NCBI GenBank assembly: GCA_020435185.1
Contig: JAGRAA010000160.1
Coordinates: 2,830-13,423, forward strand
Direction: 5' to 3'
From: Bdellovibrionales bacterium
GTDB lineage: Bacteria; Bdellovibrionota; Bdellovibrionia; Bdellovibrionales; UBA1609
DNA: 10,594 bases
The notes under the pieces are model-generated. The model ran no database searches and was not told the origin of the DNA. It saw nothing but the letters and a program-made list of their open reading frames with translations. Position numbers and translations under genes: made by a program. Shown piece by piece: positions 6,099-10,594 of this stretch (position 1 is the stretch's first letter; every line of letters starts with the position of its first letter).

Positions 6099-6128
6099 AA
6101 TAAATCACCTTAATGATTTATTTTTTTT
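6099..6128 (+). terminator. Intrinsic terminator after the hutG-hutF-PHP unit
   Basis: A perfect 9 bp stem AATAAATCA (6099-6107) / TGATTTATT (6114-6122) encloses the 6 nt loop CCTTAA and runs straight into six more T (6123-6128). The stem is AT-rich with only two G-C pairs, so it is weaker than an E. coli-type terminator, but the shape and the position 26 bp after the PHP gene stop are right. Confidence 0.65.
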
Positions 6129-6157
6129 CATATTTATTCCGAGATATCTTATTGAAT

Positions 6158-6171
6158 AGAGGTAAGTTTTG
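6158..6171 (+). promoter_or_regulatory. Ribosome binding site and TTG start of the histidine kinase
   Basis: AGAGG (6158-6162) sits 6 nt ahead of TTG (6169-6171), ideal spacing. The next alternative, GTG at 6187, has GGTAGG directly abutting it with no gap, so TTG is the better start even though it is the rarest common start codon. Confidence 0.65.
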
Positions 6172-8271
6172 TATATTTCCGGTAGGGTGAGATTCTTATT
6201 ATTTTTACTAGTTTTAGTATTAGGACTTTTTCTCGTAAATTTTCATTATTCTTATGAAAAGAAGAAACTTATTCATCATTGGAATGATCGAATTCTTTCT
6301 GAAATCCAGTTGACGGGAAGCTCTATAGCTAAGTTTTCCAGCAAATCTTTAATAGATTTTAAAAAGCTCAAGTCTTTTTGTGATCATAATTCTTTAAACG
6401 AAATTGCAGAGCATTTTGAGGGTTTTTTACTGCATGAAATAGGTTTTTACCAGTTGAGAATTTTAGATGATAGAGGGCAAGAGGTTCTTCGATTAGAAGA
6501 TCAAGACAGTCGAATTGTTCGGGTTCCCAAGAAAAAGCTTCAGTACAAAGGGAAGAGAGATTATTTTCAAAGTCTCAAAAACATTCAATCGTCTGAAGTT
6601 CAGATTTCGGCATTAAATTTAAATCGAGAAAATGGTCAGTTAGAAATTCCATATAGGCCAACGATACGTTATATGGCCAGACTGGATCGAGACGATGGGA
6701 AGAAGTTATTTTTTGTCGCGAATTTTGATATTCGAAATTCTCTGAAAAGTGTTTATCTTGGAAAATGGCCTTTTGATGCAAAGATTATGGTAGCAAAAGA
6801 TAATGGGTTTTGGTTGATTTCTCCTGAGAAAGACCAAGAGTTTGGAGATGAAATTTCTGATAGAAAAATTTTTAATCTAGATTCTTTTTTTTCTGATTTA
6901 GAATTCGATTGGAAGACACGATTGGCTACTGATCAGAAGATTTTAACTTTGCAAGATGGACAACTGTTAGTTGATCGACTAATTGCATTTGATCAGAATT
7001 TATATGTGATGGTTTATATCTCTGCAGATCAAATATTTAGTTTGACCTCTGATTTATTTTGGGGACATGTTGCTGTCGCTTTATTTTTTGGTCTCTTTTT
7101 CGCAGTATTTTATTTTGTTGTTAATTTTTTTATTCGTCGTTCTAATTTACATTTGCAAAGAATAAGAGAGCTTTCTTCTGTGGTAGAACAAAATCCTATG
7201 GCTGTTTTAGTGACGGATACCAAGAGTCAAATTTTATATGTTAATTCTGCGGCAGAGAGTTTATATGGATATAGTAAGAAAGAAGTTTTAGGAAAAACTC
7301 CAAAAATTTGGAGTAGCAATGTGTATAACAGAGAATTCTTTCAAAATATGTACCAACAGGTGAATGACGGATTTATTTGGCATGGCGAGATATTAAATCG
7401 TCATAAAGATGGTGGAAATATTTGGGTGGAGCTTACGATTTTTGCAATTAAAAATGAAGACAACGAGATTATTAAATATGTCAGAATAGAGCACGATATT
7501 ACACAAAAGATTGAGTCAGAAAGAGAATCTAAGAATCTACAAGAAAGACTCGTTCAAAATTCTAAAATGGCAGCTATTGGGGTTTTGGCTGGAGGAATGG
7601 CTCATGAAATAAATAATCCGTTGGCGATTATTCGTTTACATATGAATAGGGTGAAAAAGAATTTATTTAATCCTCATAAGGACGAGAGTTTCTTTTACAA
7701 TTCTTTTTTAGCTCAAGAAAAAGCGGTCAATCGAATAGCAAGAATTGTAAATGAATTGCTGGTGTTTTCTGAAGTGGGATCGAGTTCGGAGTTAAGGGTT
7801 GATAATTTTAAATTAGAAAATGCGATTCTCTCAGCGACTCAGATGGTGGATAGGACCAAGAGCTTTGGTAGAATTAAATTTGATATTTCTGTTTTATGTG
7901 AAGACTGTTATGCCTTTGGATCACAAAGTAAGTTTGAACAGGCTCTTTATAATATTTTAACAAATGCAGTGGATTCTCTTGCGGGAAGAGATTACCCGAC
8001 GATTCAAGTGAGCTTGTCAGTTCACCATGGGATCTATCGAATTAAAATTAAAGACAACGGAGTGGGTATTAAAGAGGAGCATCTGCTTAAGATATATGAT
8101 TCGTTTTTTACTACTAAACCTGAGGGCAAAGGGATGGGTTTAGGATTAAGTTATACTTACGTTATTGTTCAAAGCATGGGTGGGACCGTTAAGGTTGAAT
8201 CTAAATATGGTGAAGGAACTATTTGTATTGTAGAGATTCCGATGTCTGAAAGTATTAAAAAAGCAGCTTAA
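6169..8271 (+). CDS. Membrane sensor histidine kinase with periplasmic Cache-like sensor and PAS domain
   Basis: This 700-residue inner-membrane kinase has an N-terminal membrane segment (about 8-25) and a periplasmic region of about 270 residues. Within that region, RDYFQSLKN, LNRENGQLEIPYRPTIR and FFVANFDIR resemble double-Cache sensor folds, which bind small ligands. A second membrane segment follows (about 299-321), then a PAS domain with its C-terminal cap (about 330-447, ending YVRIEHDIT), a short coiled stretch, a HisKA dimerisation domain with phospho-acceptor H479 (GGMAHEINNPLA), and an ATPase domain. The ATPase domain has N-box N599 (ILTNAVDSL), G1 box D629 (DNGVGI) and G2 box GKGMGLGLS (653-661). 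All catalytic elements are intact. It lacks an attached receiver and no regulator gene adjoins it, so it is an orphan kinase here. It starts with TTG behind a good ribosome site and follows a terminator, so it is probably transcribed separately; I found no convincing promoter. The signal it senses is unknown. Confidence 0.92.
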   Translation: MYISGRVRFLLFLLVLVLGLFLVNFHYSYEKKKLIHHWNDRILSEIQLTGSSIAKFSSKSLIDFKKLKSFCDHNSLNEIAEHFEGFLLHEIGFYQLRILDDRGQEVLRLEDQDSRIVRVPKKKLQYKGKRDYFQSLKNIQSSEVQISALNLNRENGQLEIPYRPTIRYMARLDRDDGKKLFFVANFDIRNSLKSVYLGKWPFDAKIMVAKDNGFWLISPEKDQEFGDEISDRKIFNLDSFFSDLEFDWKTRLATDQKILTLQDGQLLVDRLIAFDQNLYVMVYISADQIFSLTSDLFWGHVAVALFFGLFFAVFYFVVNFFIRRSNLHLQRIRELSSVVEQNPMAVLVTDTKSQILYVNSAAESLYGYSKKEVLGKTPKIWSSNVYNREFFQNMYQQVNDGFIWHGEILNRHKDGGNIWVELTIFAIKNEDNEIIKYVRIEHDITQKIESERESKNLQERLVQNSKMAAIGVLAGGMAHEINNPLAIIRLHMNRVKKNLFNPHKDESFFYNSFLAQEKAVNRIARIVNELLVFSEVGSSSELRVDNFKLENAILSATQMVDRTKSFGRIKFDISVLCEDCYAFGSQSKFEQALYNILTNAVDSLAGRDYPTIQVSLSVHHGIYRIKIKDNGVGIKEEHLLKIYDSFFTTKPEGKGMGLGLSYTYVIVQSMGGTVKVESKYGEGTICIVEIPMSESIKKAA

Positions 8272-8297
8272 ATAACTCTAATGATTGTAGTTGCCAT

Positions 8298-8333
8298 TTG
8301 ACGTCTATAAAGTATTGTAAACTAAAATATAAT
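8298..8333 (+). promoter_or_regulatory. Candidate promoter of the exported hypothetical gene
   Basis: TTGACG (8298-8303) is a near-consensus -35 box, followed at 19 bp by TAAAAT (8323-8328). A perfect TATAAT (8328-8333) overlaps it but is 24 bp from that -35. One of these -10 boxes is plausible, giving a leader of about 20-25 nt that contains the ribosome site. The spacing is imperfect, so the call is tentative. Confidence 0.35.
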
Positions 8334-8341
8334 TGATTTTT

Positions 8342-8351
8342 AAGGAGGGGG
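8342..8351 (+). promoter_or_regulatory. Strong Shine-Dalgarno site that fixes the start at 8360
   Basis: AAGGAGGGGG, the best ribosome site in the window, lies 8 nt before ATG 8360. An in-frame TTG at 8333 precedes this site and would translate through it, so it is rejected as the start. Confidence 0.85.
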
Positions 8352-8359
8352 ATTTTCCA

Positions 8360-9112
8360 ATGATTTCTAGTTTTATAATTCTGAAAAACTTTAGAAGCCA
8401 AGGGACAATAGGTCTTGTCGTATTTATTTTCTGCCATAGTCTTTGGGCCATTACCGGAAAAGTTTATAAAATGGGGTCTCAGCAGAAGGACCAATTATTT
8501 TCAATTTCTTCTGAGACGAAAATAGAAAATGACAATGAAGTTTTCACTATGAGGTTTTTTGACATGAAAGGGGTATTGGCTGTAGAAGAGTCCGCCTATT
8601 TTAAAAATGACGTTATTTACAAATATACGGTGGATTACAAGCGGAGAAATCAAAAAGGCACAATTGAAGTTAAAGATAAAAAAATATTTTTTGAATATAC
8701 AAAAGATGGTGAGATCTCTAAGGGTTCTGAGAGTTTAGAAGATAATTTTGTCGTTGGTCTTTCTGTGAAGAGGTACTTGCAGAAGAATTGGCAAGATCTT
8801 ACTCAAGGAAAGAGTATCAAGGTGCGCTTGGGGGTAGTGGATAGAAAAGAAACAGTTGGCTTCTCGTTTTTTAGAGAAAAGAAAAAAGAAACCGATGCTA
8901 ACATTATGGTTGTTAAAATGAAGCCTAGTTCTTGGGTGATTTCTGCTTTAGTGGCCCCCCTTTATTTTTATTTTGATCTTCGCACAAAAGACTTAGTTAA
9001 ACTCATTGGCCGGACTAAGCCCAAAATACAAGAATCAGGACAATGGAAAGATCTTGATGCAGAAACGGTTTATGATACGCCCCTGAGTCAGCCTTCTACA
9101 AGCCAGAAGTAA
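8360..9112 (+). CDS. Exported protein of unknown function (possibly DUF3108-like)
   Basis: This 250-residue protein starts at the ATG that follows a very strong ribosome site. The N-terminus has a basic stretch (K9, R12), a hydrophobic core (GTIGLVVFIFC) and a possible cleavage after HSLWA (about residue 31), a Sec-type signal peptide; no lipobox cysteine follows. The mature part is rich in alternating polar and aromatic residues, suggesting beta strands (EVFTMRFFDMKG, IYKYTVDYKRR, KGTIEVKDKKIFFEYTKDG). It ends with ANIMVVKMKPSSWVIS and PLYFYFDLRTKDLVKLIGRT, then a polar tail. That last portion recalls DUF3108-type envelope proteins, where a strand with a proline-serine turn precedes a closing strand, but I do not claim the family. 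It likely acts in the periplasm or envelope. It ends 5 bp from the convergent lipase-like gene. Confidence 0.75.
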   Translation: MISSFIILKNFRSQGTIGLVVFIFCHSLWAITGKVYKMGSQQKDQLFSISSETKIENDNEVFTMRFFDMKGVLAVEESAYFKNDVIYKYTVDYKRRNQKGTIEVKDKKIFFEYTKDGEISKGSESLEDNFVVGLSVKRYLQKNWQDLTQGKSIKVRLGVVDRKETVGFSFFREKKKETDANIMVVKMKPSSWVISALVAPLYFYFDLRTKDLVKLIGRTKPKIQESGQWKDLDAETVYDTPLSQPSTSQK

Positions 9113-9117
9113 ATCTC

Positions 9118-10416
9118 TTAGTCTTTACGGGCAAAGAAACCCTCTTCGTAGGCTTTCACTCTAGCAGATGAATTTGTGAGGTGAAGGTCAACCACAACAT
9201 CAGGAAGAGCAGCGCACATAGGGTTATTAGAATTGGTTTTAAGCGATTGTAGTTCTTCTCTGATTTGCTTTCTTTTTTCGGTTTCTTGAGCATTTCTATG
9301 AGCTAATCGGTCAGAAGGATCTTCAATAAGTACTCTTCTGAGTGTATTCATGCTTTCAGTGGTTTCTATTTCGGACTTAAGCATTTTTGGATCCTCGGTA
9401 GTCACTTCTCTGATGGCGTCTAAGAGGTGCCATTTCACAAAACGAATATGAATACCTTGGTTGAGTTCGACGACCAAGCCAATCTGTTTTCCGTAGGTAG
9501 AAACAATGTCTCCGTCTAAATTGTAGTGGACTTGATCTAAGGATTGATAAACTCTATCTTCAGGAAGAGGAGAAAGATGCTCGTCAGAGAGGTGTTCTTT
9601 ATTGTCTGTATCCACAAGGTCTATAGTCCCAGGAGCATTCCAAGTAACCACCTCTATGTTATTATTTATATTGTTTTTAATCAAAATCTCTTGAGCTCTA
9701 TAGGCAAAGAACTGGGCCATCAAGCCTCCGAGGCTATGGCCGGTGACTAATACTCGAGAACCTCTTTCGGCGCATTTTACTATGTCTTTTATCATTTCTC
9801 TCTGAGCCCCGCCTTTAACTTGTCCTTTTCCTACGCCTCTGTCAGTTGCTGCATCTAAGGCCTCATTGGTGCCAGCAATGGAAAATACACATAAGTTTTC
9901 AGCAGAATGAGTGGGAGTTATTTTAATGGCCGCAAAACCAGATTCACATTTTTTGTAGAGGGTTGAGACTTCAAACCCATCTGGAATTTTATATTCATAT
10001 TTATTACTTACTCCTACGGTAAGTTTATCATCAGCTTCAGAGCGTCCTAGTCTGTTTAGTAAAAGAGGATCATTTAATCTACGTTTTGCAGGAACGACAT
10101 CATATACAAGATCAACGAAATCCACAGTGAGTCTATGGAGGTCCATTAATTCCTCGTGACACCTTAAGTAGTCGGAATGAGAGGGGCTAGCGGCAGCTTT
10201 GAGAAGATCTTCTTCTCCGTAGGCTGAATAGTCTAAGCTAGAAACTCCTAAATACTTTAAGGCACAGGAAGGATAAACAAAGTTGAGTTTCGATTTGTAA
10301 GAGAAATCATTGTCTGATTGAGAAAAGATCCCCCATGCAAAGAGTGAAGGAGAGTAGAATCCTAATGTGAAAGCAAGAGTAAGCGTTTTATATACCCAGT
10401 TAAATCTAAAACCCAT
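9118..10416 (-). CDS. Exported class 3 lipase-like alpha/beta hydrolase
   Basis: This 432-residue protein has a Sec signal peptide (residues 1-27, cleavage after SPSLFA). The core is a lipase class 3 type hydrolase: VFSIAGTNEALDAATD supplies the oxyanion-side strand, VTGHSLGG contains the nucleophile S228 in GxSxG, WNAPG follows as in the family, D303 in LDGDIVS is the likely catalytic acid, and H330 (KWHLLDAI) or H323 the likely histidine. The substrate (triglyceride, phospholipid or other ester) is unknown. The mature protein has six cysteines, consistent with disulfides outside the cytoplasm. About 100 residues after the core are charged and helical (TEKRKQIREELQSLK) and not part of the usual domain. 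The ATG is preceded by AAGGA at 9 nt. It lies downstream of an apparent tRNA on the same strand. An extracellular or periplasmic enzyme is the natural reading. Confidence 0.82.
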   Translation of the reverse strand: MGFRFNWVYKTLTLAFTLGFYSPSLFAWGIFSQSDNDFSYKSKLNFVYPSCALKYLGVSSLDYSAYGEEDLLKAAASPSHSDYLRCHEELMDLHRLTVDFVDLVYDVVPAKRRLNDPLLLNRLGRSEADDKLTVGVSNKYEYKIPDGFEVSTLYKKCESGFAAIKITPTHSAENLCVFSIAGTNEALDAATDRGVGKGQVKGGAQREMIKDIVKCAERGSRVLVTGHSLGGLMAQFFAYRAQEILIKNNINNNIEVVTWNAPGTIDLVDTDNKEHLSDEHLSPLPEDRVYQSLDQVHYNLDGDIVSTYGKQIGLVVELNQGIHIRFVKWHLLDAIREVTTEDPKMLKSEIETTESMNTLRRVLIEDPSDRLAHRNAQETEKRKQIREELQSLKTNSNNPMCAALPDVVVDLHLTNSSARVKAYEEGFFARKD

Positions 10417-10535
10417 AAACGATTATCCTTAGTAAATTTTTTATTTTGCCTTTTTGACGAACCTACACGAGTTTAGTCGATTTTTATGATTCAAGAGAGA
10501 GTAAATATTACAGTTGAATAACTTTCAAAGGATTC

Positions 10536-10550
10536 ATCTTATTATAAGAT
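10536..10550. repeat. 15-bp AT-rich palindrome upstream of the lipase-like gene
   Basis: ATCTTAT (10536-10542) and ATAAGAT (10544-10550) are perfect reverse complements around a single central T, 120 bp upstream of the lipase start and 26 bp downstream of the tRNA-like end. On the minus strand it contains TATAAT, so it may be an operator over a -10 box. No good -35 is visible and no U-tract follows, so it is not a clear terminator. Confidence 0.45.
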
Positions 10551-10576
10551 TATAAAGCTAGGAATGGTATCATAAA

Positions 10577-10594
10577 TGGTGCCCGCGGTCCCAA
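10577..10594 (-). tRNA. 3' end of a probable tRNA with encoded CCA (truncated by window edge)
   Basis: On the minus strand the final 18 bases read TTGGGACCGCGGGCACCA. This fits the last two T-loop bases, a GGGAC T-stem strand, a CGCGGGC acceptor strand, discriminator A and CCA. The local GC richness stands out sharply from the AT-rich flank, as tRNA genes do here. Anticodon and identity lie outside the window; a 5' end of GCCCGCG is predicted. Confidence 0.6.

Noticed and set aside
8333..8359. TTG at 8333 as start of the exported protein gene
   Set aside because: It precedes the strong AAGGAGG site and would translate through it; ATG 8360 is correctly spaced and gives a proper signal peptide.
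9544..9750. Plus-strand open frame of 68 codons inside the lipase-like gene
   Set aside because: It is antisense to the coding region carrying the GHSLGG motif; composition and position suggest a shadow.
10456..10486. Imperfect inverted repeat GACGAAC/GTTTAGTC followed by TTTTT
   Set aside because: The stem needs a bulge and points along the plus strand, where there is no upstream gene to terminate.
10513..10527. Inverted repeat TTGAA-TAACT-TTCAA as tRNA terminator on the minus strand
   Set aside because: Only 5 bp with no following U run on either strand; too weak to call.
1..10594. CRISPR arrays, insertion sequences, prophage genes, toxin-antitoxin pairs or defence clusters
   Set aside because: I looked for spaced direct repeats, transposase or integrase motifs and small paired genes on both strands and saw none; gene functions and spacing are those of ordinary chromosome.

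Overview
The window is ordinary-looking chromosome from an AT-rich Gram-negative bacterium. It is rich in signalling genes (CheA, CheY, a PilZ-like protein, an Hpt-receiver protein, a large membrane histidine kinase) and has two exported proteins with Sec signal peptides. The mix of chemotaxis genes, histidine breakdown by the HutF/HutG route, a lone BioY and a secreted class 3 lipase would fit a free-living or predatory Bdellovibrionota or deltaproteobacterial-type organism. That placement is an impression from protein style, not something the sequence proves. I see no phage, insertion sequence, CRISPR array or integration hallmark.

Layout. Positions 1-869 (+) hold the 3' end of cheA followed by a complete cheY. 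They run head-on into a minus-strand pair, bioY then a small PilZ-like gene (1747-866); the stop codons of cheY and the PilZ-like gene share one TTAA. Next, also on minus, is an Hpt-receiver protein (2811-1852). A compact divergent control region (about 2812-3016) separates it from a plus-strand unit: hutG (N-formylglutamate deformylase), hutF (formimidoylglutamate deiminase, overlapping hutG by 4 bp) and a PHP-domain phosphoesterase, closed by an intrinsic terminator at 6099-6128. After that come a TTG-started sensor histidine kinase (6169-8271, +) and an exported protein of unknown function (8360-9112, +). The latter converges, with a 5 bp gap, on a minus-strand exported lipase-like hydrolase (10416-9118). 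The last 18 bases look like the 3' end of a minus-strand tRNA with an encoded CCA.

How they work together. CheA and CheY form a phosphotransfer pair for motility or taxis. HutF and HutG catalyse the last two steps of five-step histidine degradation (formiminoglutamate to formylglutamate to glutamate plus formate); hutH, hutU and hutI are not in this window. The Hpt-receiver protein and the histidine kinase, which lacks its own receiver, could belong to phosphorelays, but their partners cannot be named from sequence.

I found no clear new multi-gene system. The points most worth a second look are the overlapping back-to-back promoters with an inverted repeat between the Hpt-receiver gene and hutGF, an 11-base A tract at the domain boundary of the Hpt-receiver protein, the bioY/PilZ-like pairing, and the exported protein of unknown function opposite a secreted lipase.
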